41,613 nucleotides of DNA from a virus. The notes beneath the pieces are model-generated. The model saw nothing but the letters and a program-made list of their open reading frames with translations, was not told the origin of the DNA and ran no database searches. Positions 23,582 through 29,277 of the stretch are shown here, one piece after another. Location: positions 1-41,613 of IMG/VR virus record IMGVR_UViG_3300046721_000195; one strand, given 5' to 3'. The translations under genes were made by a program, and so were the position numbers. Within the stretch, counting starts at the first letter, position 1, and the number at the start of each line of letters is the position of its first letter.

Positions 23582-23869
23582 TCAGGCGGCCTTGCGCCGG
23601 CGGACGCGAACCGGGACTTCCTTGGGATAGTCGGCCGGGCCTTGGCCTTCTCCGGTAAGGAGCCACTCCATCGATACCCTGGTAGCGGCGCAGAATTTCG
23701 GGATGAAGCGGTGCGGGAGTGGGGTCCTGGTTTCGTATTGCTTGTAGGTGCCCTGTTCCACGCCGAGAATGGTCATCATCGGTTTTTGTGTATCGAACGC
23801 GGCTTCGCGTGCCTGCTTCACCCGACGGACGAAGCTAAGCCTTTCTTCCGTTTCCGACATCCGGGCCAT
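23582..23869 (-). CDS. Short XRE-family phage repressor
   Basis: A 95-residue HTH protein (RLSFVRRVKQAREAAF ... MTILGVEQGTYKQYET ... IPKFCAATRVSMEWLLTGEG) with a basic tail. Such small XRE proteins act as phage CI-type repressors. It lacks a LexA/CI-like cleavage domain, so induction must work by another route. It lies between two clusters of the same operator dyad. Start options are ATGs at 23869, 23860 and 23875; one operator (23870-23882) covers the first codons. A longer frame from 24058 would run through the operators and cro and is rejected. Confidence 0.78.
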   Translation of the reverse strand: MARMSETEERLSFVRRVKQAREAAFDTQKPMMTILGVEQGTYKQYETRTPLPHRFIPKFCAATRVSMEWLLTGEGQGPADYPKEVPVRVRRRKAA

Positions 23870-23882
23870 GGACATAGTGTCC
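23870..23882. promoter_or_regulatory. Operator O-R3-like (GGAC-N5-GTCC)
   Basis: GGACATAGTGTCC abuts the repressor start codon. Occupancy here would shut the repressor's own transcription, as at lambda OR3. Confidence 0.7.
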
Positions 23883-23905
23883 CAAAGCGGATGGCTGTGG
23901 TCACG

Positions 23906-23918
23906 GGACTCCTTGGCC
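23906..23918. promoter_or_regulatory. Imperfect operator O-R2-like
   Basis: GGACTCCTTGGCC matches 7 of the 8 conserved half-site bases. It lies just upstream of the -35 of the rightward promoter, a position suited to cooperative repression or activation of the repressor promoter. Confidence 0.5.
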
Positions 23919-23947
23919 TTGAAAAAGGGGACGATTTGTCCTATGGA
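23919..23947 (+). promoter_or_regulatory. Rightward early promoter (PR-like) with operator O-R1
   Basis: -35 TTGAAA (23919-23924), 17-base spacer, -10 TATGGA (23942-23947). The spacer ends with the perfect dyad GGACGATTTGTCC (23929-23941) directly against the -10, exactly as in the leftward promoter. Confidence 0.65.
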
Positions 23948-23954
23948 CTTTGAC

Positions 23955-24293
23955 ATGCCTGATGCCTCTCGAATTTCCTTTCGCGACATCATGAATCTCT
24001 GGCCGTCAACGGATGCGATGGCGGATGAGTTTGGCGTGAGCACAATGGCTGTACGCAAGTGGTGGCAGCGCTACCGTATCCCACTCGAATATTGGAGTGA
24101 GGTGCTGGCTGCGCCGCGTGTGAAGTCAGCTCATATCACTCTCGATCAGTTGTTGGCGGCGTTCGATGCCCTGCCGCGGAAGGAACCGCAAAAAGGACGC
24201 CGCCGAATGGCATTTGGTATGTCCCGGCGAGCTGCACAAGGGGCAGCGGACATGTCAGGACGACGCAAGGGTTTAGTCCGCAATACGCTTTAA
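23955..24293 (+). CDS. Cro-like / YdaS-like HTH protein
   Basis: A 112-residue DNA-binding protein transcribed divergently from the repressor. HTH region: NLWPSTDAMADEFGVSTMAV then RKWWQRYRIPLEYW (residues ~13-46), followed by a basic tail. An ATG at 23943 gives four extra residues but lies inside the predicted -10, so transcription starting around 23954-23956 would make the mRNA leaderless at ATG 23955. The likely role is lytic-side control of the operators and first gene of the rightward operon. Confidence 0.7.
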   Translation: MPDASRISFRDIMNLWPSTDAMADEFGVSTMAVRKWWQRYRIPLEYWSEVLAAPRVKSAHITLDQLLAAFDALPRKEPQKGRRRMAFGMSRRAAQGAADMSGRRKGLVRNTL

Positions 24294-24314
24294 TCATCAC
24301 ACTGGGGTTGGCAT

Positions 24315-24737
24315 ATGATTGGACGCCAGCTCGATATATTTGGTGGTAAACGCCATCGCGGCAAGCAATTGCCGCCGCTGAAAGAATTCGAACTGCACTG
24401 CATGGTGGCGGATGCATTGCATCGGTGGTGCCATCCGGATTGGCGATATACGCATCTACCGCTCGGAGAGTATCGCACGCCGGCGACTGCGGCGCGGCTT
24501 GCTCGGATGGGCGTACGACCTGGTTGGCCGGATTTCGTTTTCATCAGCAGGATACCGGGTAGTCCGGCGCAGTTCATGGAACTGAAGCGACGCGGCGGAC
24601 GATTATCGCCGGATCAGGAAGATTTTGCGCGCCACGCAAGGGCGGGCGGTTGCGGGCATTACGTGGTGGATAGTTTTGATGATGCGCTGCGAGTGCTGCG
24701 CGAGGCGGGCATTGTGCGTGTAAAGGTCAGTACATGA
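24315..24737 (+). CDS. VRR-NUC domain nuclease
   Basis: A 140-residue protein with the VRR-NUC layout: ELHCMVADALHRW with a conserved Glu-x-x-His, then GVRPGWPDFVFI (catalytic Asp) and FMELKRRGGRLSPDQEDFAR (catalytic Glu-x-Lys). Such single-domain enzymes are branched-DNA or holiday-junction-type nucleases in phage replication modules. It lies between the Cro-like and VapE genes, with one base between its stop and the VapE ATG. Confidence 0.85.
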   Translation: MIGRQLDIFGGKRHRGKQLPPLKEFELHCMVADALHRWCHPDWRYTHLPLGEYRTPATAARLARMGVRPGWPDFVFISRIPGSPAQFMELKRRGGRLSPDQEDFARHARAGGCGHYVVDSFDDALRVLREAGIVRVKVST

Positions 24738-24738
24738 C

Positions 24739-25962
24739 ATGGACGAGATCCCGGACAATGTGGTGGCGTTCAAGGCCAGTCGGGAGGGATGGCAAAAGCG
24801 ATGCGTGAAGAACAAGCAGGGCAAGATCGTGCCCAATCATGCATCCGCGATGAATGCGCTGCGGTTCGACGCGGATTTGCGGGATTGCTATGGCTACGAC
24901 GAAATGCTGCGCGCGGTTGTGGTGCAGCGCGAGATCGGGCGGATGGATTCGGCCAACCGATGGGTGAGGGACGCCGATATTGCCTCCCTGACGGAATGGT
25001 TACAGGAAAACGGGCTAGCCGGCGTCGGGCCCGAGACGGCGCGATTTGCGATGTCCGCGCGCGCGCATGAATGTTCTTTTCATCCGGTGGTCGATTATCT
25101 GATGTCGTTGCAGTGGGATGGCGTACCGCGGCTTGGCACGTGGTTGACGGTTTATCTCGGTGCGCCGCTGGACAAATATAACGAACATATCGGGCGAATG
25201 TTTTTAATTAGCATGGTTGCGCGGATATTCAGCCCCGGATGCCAGGCGGATCATATGATCGTGCTGGAGGGACCGCAGGGGATATTGAAGTCGAGTGCGT
25301 GCAAGGTGCTTGGGGGGCAATGGTTTAGCGATGGATTGCCAGACATTACGGCGGGCAAGGAGACGAGCCAGCATTTGCGCGGCAAGTGGTTGATCGAGGT
25401 GGCCGAAATGCATGCGATGTCAAGGGCGGAGGCGGCGCTGCTCAAGTCGTTCATCAGTCGGCAGATTGAGCGATATCGGCCGGCGTGGGGGCGTATGGAG
25501 GTGAGGGAGCCGCGCCAGTGCGTTTTTGTCGGGACGACCAACCAGGACGCATATCTGCGCGATCCGACTGGCGGGCGGAGATTCTGGCCGGTCAAGACGG
25601 GGGTGTCGGGAAGGATAGAGTTGGGATTGCTGGCGGACTATCGCGATCAGCTGTTCGCCGAGGCGGTTGCGGCGTTCCAGGACGGCGGGCAATGGTGGCC
25701 AGATTCACAATTCGAGCGAGAGTTGATCATGCCCGAGCAGGCCGCGCGATATTCGGGTGATATCTGGGAGGATAAGATAGAGCGGTATATCGCCGACAAG
25801 GAGCGGGTGACGGCGGCCGAGATAGCACGGGATGCGTTGTCGATTCCGGATGGGCAAATGCGGCATGAGCATGCATTGCGGATTGCATCGACATTGCGCA
25901 ATGCGGGATGGGAATTGCGGCGCACCGAGCGCGTGCGATGGTGGAGGCGGATCGGGGCTTAG
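24739..25962 (+). CDS. VapE-family primase/helicase
   Basis: A 407-residue D5-like P-loop ATPase of the VapE family. Walker A is GPQGILKS (178-185), the Walker-B-like segment is WLIEVAE (217-223), sensor Asn is in GTTNQD (~265-270), and the TGGRRFWPV arginine motif is at 277-285. A C-terminal HTH-like region (~355-400) may read DNA. The N-terminal ~110 residues are too short for a full primase, so helicase loading or unwinding is the main role. It most likely acts at the iteron region near 27.6 kb. Its last 4 bases overlap a convergent leftward gene. Confidence 0.88.
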   Translation: MDEIPDNVVAFKASREGWQKRCVKNKQGKIVPNHASAMNALRFDADLRDCYGYDEMLRAVVVQREIGRMDSANRWVRDADIASLTEWLQENGLAGVGPETARFAMSARAHECSFHPVVDYLMSLQWDGVPRLGTWLTVYLGAPLDKYNEHIGRMFLISMVARIFSPGCQADHMIVLEGPQGILKSSACKVLGGQWFSDGLPDITAGKETSQHLRGKWLIEVAEMHAMSRAEAALLKSFISRQIERYRPAWGRMEVREPRQCVFVGTTNQDAYLRDPTGGRRFWPVKTGVSGRIELGLLADYRDQLFAEAVAAFQDGGQWWPDSQFERELIMPEQAARYSGDIWEDKIERYIADKERVTAAEIARDALSIPDGQMRHEHALRIASTLRNAGWELRRTERVRWWRRIGA

Positions 25963-26156
25963 GCCAAGGCCTTGATCAGATCGGTGATGGTTTCATTGCC
26001 CTCGTGGATGGCACAGTAGCGCGTCCAGGCTTCGGCGACATCGGCTAGTGGCTTGTCGGCGAACATCGCGTCGAACGTAGCGGCATCGAATTTGCCGTCT
26101 TGATGCCGCGCATCGTCCGTTAGTGCCTCTATCACCATCTTCAGCACCTCATGCAT
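25959..26156 (-). CDS. Small acidic protein, end of the leftward accessory operon
   Basis: A 65-residue, mostly helical acidic protein (HEVLKMVIEALTDDARHQDG then FADKPLADVAEAWTRYCAIH). It starts at ATG 26156, overlapping the HTH gene by 8 bases; a longer frame from 26291 lies inside that gene and is rejected. Function is unknown. Confidence 0.6.
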   Translation of the reverse strand: MHEVLKMVIEALTDDARHQDGKFDAATFDAMFADKPLADVAEAWTRYCAIHEGNETITDLIKALA

Positions 26157-26346
26157 CGCGCCATTCTTTCGGGATGCCGTATCGTTCCAGCATGAGCAGG
26201 TAGCGCTCGATGTGGGTTGGGATGACGGTATGGCCATGCACGTAGCGGATGATGGTCGAGCGGGAAATGCCAAGCACGCGCTGCGCCGCATAGTGGGATG
26301 TGATATCGAGCGCGTGCAACATGGCGGTGAGTTGGCGGCCGGTCAT
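26149..26346 (-). CDS. Small HTH protein
   Basis: A 65-residue protein, essentially only a helix-turn-helix: TAMLHALDITSHYAAQRVLG then ISRSTIIRYVHGHTVIP. ATG 26346 overlaps the upstream stop as ATGA. It may control the accessory operon or the two look-alike promoters at 26.6 and 27.5 kb. Confidence 0.68.
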   Translation of the reverse strand: MTGRQLTAMLHALDITSHYAAQRVLGISRSTIIRYVHGHTVIPTHIERYLLMLERYGIPKEWRDA

Positions 26347-26540
26347 GACGTGGCCATCCGGGCTGATTGATACGCGTCGTTGAAGGCCGCACGCGCAAAC
26401 GGGCGACAGTCGGGGGATTCGGTCTCCAGCATGCGGATGAGGTGACGCTCTTCGACTGCGACAGCGGCGGCATCGTTGGCATTGCGGGCGGCCGCAAACG
26501 TCAGGCCACAATGCGCGTAGGCGTCCAAGGGATTAAGCAT
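26343..26540 (-). CDS. Small helical protein, first main gene after the 26.6 kb promoter
   Basis: A 65-residue protein (AYAHCGLTFAAARNANDAAA, VAVEERHLIRMLETESPDCR). It starts at ATG 26540 about 50 bases after the predicted transcription start. Its stop overlaps the HTH gene's ATG. No family recognised. Confidence 0.6.
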   Translation of the reverse strand: MLNPLDAYAHCGLTFAAARNANDAAAVAVEERHLIRMLETESPDCRPFARAAFNDAYQSARMATS

Positions 26541-26571
26541 TGATTTCGTCCGGATTGATCAGGCCAGCCAA
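26533..26571 (-). CDS. Possible 12-residue leader peptide
   Basis: TTG start at 26571, nine bases after an AAGGGAAG site that otherwise has no start codon to serve. It encodes MAGLINPDEINA and ends across the ATG of the 26343-26540 gene. It may couple translation to that gene. Tiny size makes this tentative. Confidence 0.25.
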   Translation of the reverse strand: MAGLINPDEINA

Positions 26572-26598
26572 ATGATGTGGCTTCCCTTGTGTGTGTGT

Positions 26599-26629
26599 AT
26601 CATATGGCACTAGTTGGATGGCGTGTCAA
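26599..26629 (-). promoter_or_regulatory. Leftward promoter A
   Basis: -35 TTGACA (26624-26629), 19-base spacer, -10 TATGAT (26599-26604) on the minus strand. The spacer end and -10 read ACTAGTGCCATATGAT, closely matching promoter B at 27468-27497. It drives 26343-26540 and downstream genes. Confidence 0.65.
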
Positions 26630-26635
26630 GTGGCG

Positions 26636-27418
26636 CTAGGCCGCCTGACGGATGACAAAACCCGATGTGTCGCGCTTGGCGCGATTGCCCTTCGGCGCAA
26701 GGCCGATCACGGTGCCAACAGGGCCGCGCGGGTCAAGCTGGCGAAGGTCGTGCTTGTCGCCATCAATGACGTTGAAGCCATTCCATGATGCGGGTTTGTC
26801 GCCAGCAAAGACAATCGCAACATTCACGCCACGGTTCAGGAGATCAATGGCGATATGTTCGTTGTCTTCCGAACGGCTGAACGTCAGATGGTAATTCGAT
26901 GGAAGCGGACGGTTAAAACGGTTGGGGTTTTTCGTGTAGTCGACAAAGGCAACTGTGGGGAATATCTCAAATATGCTCATGCCAATGAATGGCGTGAGAT
27001 ATGGGTATTTGATCGACCACTCGGCACGTATGCGAATGCCCTCGTAGGCGACATCCGTGCTGCCATTCAGACGAACACACGGAATTAGGCGCATCCGCGC
27101 CGCACGGGCAATAAGAAGCTCGGTCGACCGAATGACGTCGTTCATGTAGCCGCCACGGTCAGCCATGAAACGACGCGCCTTGTCCGCACGCGACTTGCGG
27201 GTGCTGTTCCCCTCCATGTCCGATTGGTCTTTGACCATCGAGGCTTGCCCAGAATAAAGGCCGAGACAAAGACTAATGCACGCAGAAGACGCGTGGCTGC
27301 ACAGATTCCCAACGCCGCCAGAGGTATGCGGGGACATATAATGGATGCCATTCAGATAGCCGTAAGATTGTGCTTTTAGTGCTTTCGCACTATCGATTGA
27401 GTAAATTGTGTTTTGCAT
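26636..27418 (-). CDS. GP88-family phage protein
   Basis: A 260-residue protein resembling the GP88 family first named from mycobacteriophages. Supporting signs are the Cys cluster (Cys40, Cys47, Cys51 in NLCSHASSACISLCLGLYSG), the middle VRLNGSTDVAYEG and FPTVAFVDYTKNPNRFNRPL, and the C-terminal VIGLAPKGNRAKRDTSGFVI. Biochemical function is unknown. The ATG at 27418 is about 40 bases after the predicted start of promoter B, and GGGGATA precedes it; the longer frame from 27472 begins inside the -10 and is rejected. It reads away from the origin. Confidence 0.8.
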   Translation of the reverse strand: MQNTIYSIDSAKALKAQSYGYLNGIHYMSPHTSGGVGNLCSHASSACISLCLGLYSGQASMVKDQSDMEGNSTRKSRADKARRFMADRGGYMNDVIRSTELLIARAARMRLIPCVRLNGSTDVAYEGIRIRAEWSIKYPYLTPFIGMSIFEIFPTVAFVDYTKNPNRFNRPLPSNYHLTFSRSEDNEHIAIDLLNRGVNVAIVFAGDKPASWNGFNVIDGDKHDLRQLDPRGPVGTVIGLAPKGNRAKRDTSGFVIRQAA

Positions 27419-27467
27419 TTTGGTATCCCCATGCCGTCTAAACCAGACCATCCAGTTTATGGCTAGC

Positions 27468-27497
27468 ATCATATGACGCTAGTGGCGGGAGAGTCAA
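27468..27497 (-). promoter_or_regulatory. Leftward promoter B
   Basis: -35 TTGACT (27492-27497), 18-base spacer, -10 TATGAT (27468-27473) on the minus strand. The spacer end plus -10 (ACTAGCGTCATATGAT) matches promoter A at 14 of 16 positions, suggesting a shared regulator. It drives the GP88-family gene. Confidence 0.65.
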
Positions 27498-27499
27498 TA

Positions 27500-27790
27500 G
27501 GGGATTAGCAAATATATTAACGGGGGAATGTTGTGGACCAAGCCGTCATGTAACCGTCAGGGGGTCTGTAAATCATGACGGCTCCAGTATCAGGGTATGG
27601 TAAATGACGGATCATGACGGCTTCGCTCTATATACGTCTACGTGAAACTGGTTGAGTCAAAAAGAGAGAGAGAGAATTTAGCGCGCGTATATAGGACAAA
27701 GCCGTCATGAACCGTCAGCCGTCATGGCAACCGTCATGCCAGGAAAATCAGCCAATTGTCATAATTGGGGTTAGCAAGAAAATTAATGGT
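27500..27790. other. Candidate replication origin with CCGTCATG iterons
   Basis: A gene-free region carrying nine CCGTCATG-type iterons. Full copies: 27543, 27702, 27719 and 27731 on plus; 27574 and 27613 on minus. Partial copies are at 27554, 27604 and 27712. The iterons form two clusters (27543-27620 and 27702-27738) around an 81-base AT- and purine-rich segment (27621-27701). The clusters share a 25-26-bp direct repeat (27535-27560 and 27694-27718). The whole is bracketed by a ~24-bp imperfect repeat (27500-27523 and 27767-27789), and a CCAATT-N5-AATTGG dyad lies at 27752-27768. The VapE-type protein is the likely initiator partner. Confidence 0.7.
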
Positions 27791-27827
27791 AAGCCACGGC
27801 TGACCAAGAACGGACAAAACTAAAAAC

Positions 27828-27872
27828 TTGCGCGAAATATTGTTGCGCGCAATAATGTTGCGCGCTCATTTC
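27828..27872 (+). promoter_or_regulatory. Promoter embedded in three 15-bp TTGCGCG repeats
   Basis: TTGCGCG recurs at 27828, 27843 and 27858, exactly 15 bases apart. The first copy is a -35 (TTGCGC, 27828-27833), with a 17-base spacer and a -10 AATAAT (27851-27856). Transcription would start near 27863 and enter the packaging/virion arm. The repeats suit an activator or repressor of late expression, or a packaging-protein site. Confidence 0.6.
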
Positions 27873-27888
27873 AGGACTAGGTTTTGAC

Positions 27889-28188
27889 GTGGCGAAAGAC
27901 CCAGTGGATTTGCGGTCGCTCGCTAGATCGCATGCGGACATGTGTGTTCGCGTGCTTTGCGGCATCGCAAAACATAGCCGATCCGACTCGGCTCGCGTGT
28001 CCGCTGCAGCGCTGTTATTTGAGCGTGGATACGGCAAAGCGCCGCTAATCCTGGGCGAGGACGGCGAGGGTTCGATCCAGGTAATCATCCGGCACATTGT
28101 CGAGTCCGTGCCAGCGCCTCGCACCATCGATCATGCGCCGTTGACTACAAATAATGGTGGCGACCAATCGTCGGACGATTCGTCGTGA
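27889..28188 (+). CDS. Candidate small terminase-like protein
   Basis: A 99-residue helical protein (SLARSHADMCVRVLCGIAKH then SARVSAAALLFERGYGKAPL) of the type seen ahead of terminase genes in alphaproteobacterial phages. GTG start at 27889, with AGGA about 13 bases upstream. It is the first gene after the origin and the TTGCGCG promoter, and the most plausible DNA-recognition subunit. It is shorter than usual, and a C-terminal motor-binding part is not evident, so the role is tentative. Confidence 0.5.
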   Translation: MAKDPVDLRSLARSHADMCVRVLCGIAKHSRSDSARVSAAALLFERGYGKAPLILGEDGEGSIQVIIRHIVESVPAPRTIDHAPLTTNNGGDQSSDDSS

Positions 28189-28190
28189 GC

Positions 28191-28330
28191 ATGTTGGCAA
28201 GCAGTGTCCCTCATGAGGGGACGTGGGTGCCTAGCAATATCAATGACTTAGCCGATTTGTGTCCCCAGTTGTGTCGCGAACCGCATGCGCACTGGCGACT
28301 CGCTAGCGCTCGGCGCGCAGCTGACGAACC
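28191..28330 (+). pseudogene. Possible frameshifted N-terminal part of the 28285-28479 gene
   Basis: A frame from ATG 28191, two bases after the previous stop, encodes a plausible segment (NDLADLCPQLCREPHAHWRL) and then appears to lose coding character. The adjacent frame is clearly coding from about 28285. One extra base between ~28285 and ~28330 (error, mutation or programmed shift) would join them. The right boundary given is approximate. Confidence 0.3.
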
Positions 28331-28479
28331 CCGGCATTCCCCACCCTGGATTCATGCTGAGGGAACCCGATCACGGGTCCTACGAATGGCAACGTCCCCC
28401 GTCTATTCGTGTTTGGATTCCGCTCTTTCCATCGCACCACCCACCGCATTTTTTGCTGGAGGAAATCCGTGATGATTGA
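28285..28479 (+). CDS. Small conserved-looking virion-module protein
   Basis: A 64-residue frame with good coding character (LTNPGIPHPGFMLREPDHGS, YEWQRPPSIRVWIPLFPSHH, PPHFLLEEIRDD). The ATG at 28285 has no clear ribosome-binding site, so the true N-terminus may lie in another frame upstream. Its stop overlaps the next gene's start by 8 bases. No family recognised. Confidence 0.55.
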   Translation: MRTGDSLALGAQLTNPGIPHPGFMLREPDHGSYEWQRPPSIRVWIPLFPSHHPPHFLLEEIRDD

Positions 28480-29035
28480 GTTGGATATCGCTCTGCGCAA
28501 GGAACATCCGTACGATTGGCGCGGATATTACCGGGTCGAGCGTGATGGGGTTGAGCTTGTTGCATCCACGCGGGAGCCGTTGCTGGACGGATCGCGGGCG
28601 TTGCTGGCGGCGGGAGTTGACCCGGCGGTTGAGGTTGGCATCCGGCGGGAAGGTTCATCGGTTGTTGCGCTGAGTTCGCGAGTTGGGATAGCGGCGGGAT
28701 TGACGGTGAAGGAGGACGGTGACGGTCCGAGGTTTGTCCCGGTCAGGGATGGCCCGCAAAGCCGTCCAGATGGCTCACCCGTCGCGCAATCTAAACTGGG
28801 TGCTATCCCCATACACAAAACGTCCCGGAAGCGTCCTGCGCGCTCCCGGCCAAAGATTGCGGGAATTGTCCGGGACGACGTTTATCCTCGGATGTGGCGT
28901 GTTCGGTATGTGGACGGGACGACGTCCGGGATGGTGAATTTCACGCGTGCGAAGGAGGCGATGCGGGCGGCTGGGAAGCCTATTCCGGCGGACTGTTCGG
29001 CGTCGGTATACGCGGACGGTTACTGGGGCGTGTGA
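28472..29035 (+). CDS. Two-domain hypothetical protein before terminase
   Basis: A 187-residue protein starting at ATG 28472 with a strong GGAGGAAA site. The N-terminal ~90 residues are compact and beta-rich (YDWRGYYRVERDGVELVAST). A basic linker (~110-130) leads to a C-terminal beta-rich segment (VYPRMWRVRYVDGTTSGMVN ... YADGYWGV). Its TGA overlaps the next ATG. Possibly DNA-binding; no known family recognised. Confidence 0.65.
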   Translation: MIELDIALRKEHPYDWRGYYRVERDGVELVASTREPLLDGSRALLAAGVDPAVEVGIRREGSSVVALSSRVGIAAGLTVKEDGDGPRFVPVRDGPQSRPDGSPVAQSKLGAIPIHKTSRKRPARSRPKIAGIVRDDVYPRMWRVRYVDGTTSGMVNFTRAKEAMRAAGKPIPADCSASVYADGYWGV

Positions 29036-29277
29036 TGGGGGTTCGTCGGCGGCAATATCGGGATGATTTTGGGCGCTACATTCATTCGGCGGACCCGCTG
29101 ACATTCCGGTGTGTCCGGTGTGGGTTGGAGAAGGACTGGCGTCCGCGGAAGGATCGGCCGGGTGGTCAGCCGTATTGCAAGGGATGCATGCATGCGTACT
29201 GGCAGGTTTGGCGGCGGAAGCGGCGTGATGCGGCGATAGCGGCCCGCAAGGCCACGATAGCGGCGGGGTGGCGGTGA
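29035..29277 (+). CDS. Zinc-finger protein next to terminase
   Basis: An 80-residue basic protein with CVRCGLEKDW and YCKGCMHAYW, two CxxC pairs about 20 residues apart, and a basic helical tail. It resembles phage zinc-ribbon or HNH-linked fragments without the catalytic His. Start and stop overlap neighbours by one base (TGATG), so it is translated as a unit with terminase. It could assist DNA recognition in packaging. Confidence 0.68.
   Translation: MGVRRRQYRDDFGRYIHSADPLTFRCVRCGLEKDWRPRKDRPGGQPYCKGCMHAYWQVWRRKRRDAAIAARKATIAAGWR

Noticed and set aside
27661-27676. An AGAGAG microsatellite as a regulatory element
   Set aside because: It is a short simple repeat inside the AT/purine-rich origin core; no independent function is supported.
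27535-27738. A CRISPR array
   Set aside because: The repeats are 7-8 bases, in both orientations and irregularly spaced, with no constant 25-40 base repeat/spacer pattern; iterons explain them better.
28208-28219. A perfect 12-bp palindrome (CCCTCATGAGGG) as an operator
   Set aside because: It occurs once, inside a probable coding segment, and no promoter overlaps it.
28914-28928. A GGAC...GTCC pair as a further repressor operator
   Set aside because: The spacing is three bases instead of five and it lies within a coding frame away from any promoter.
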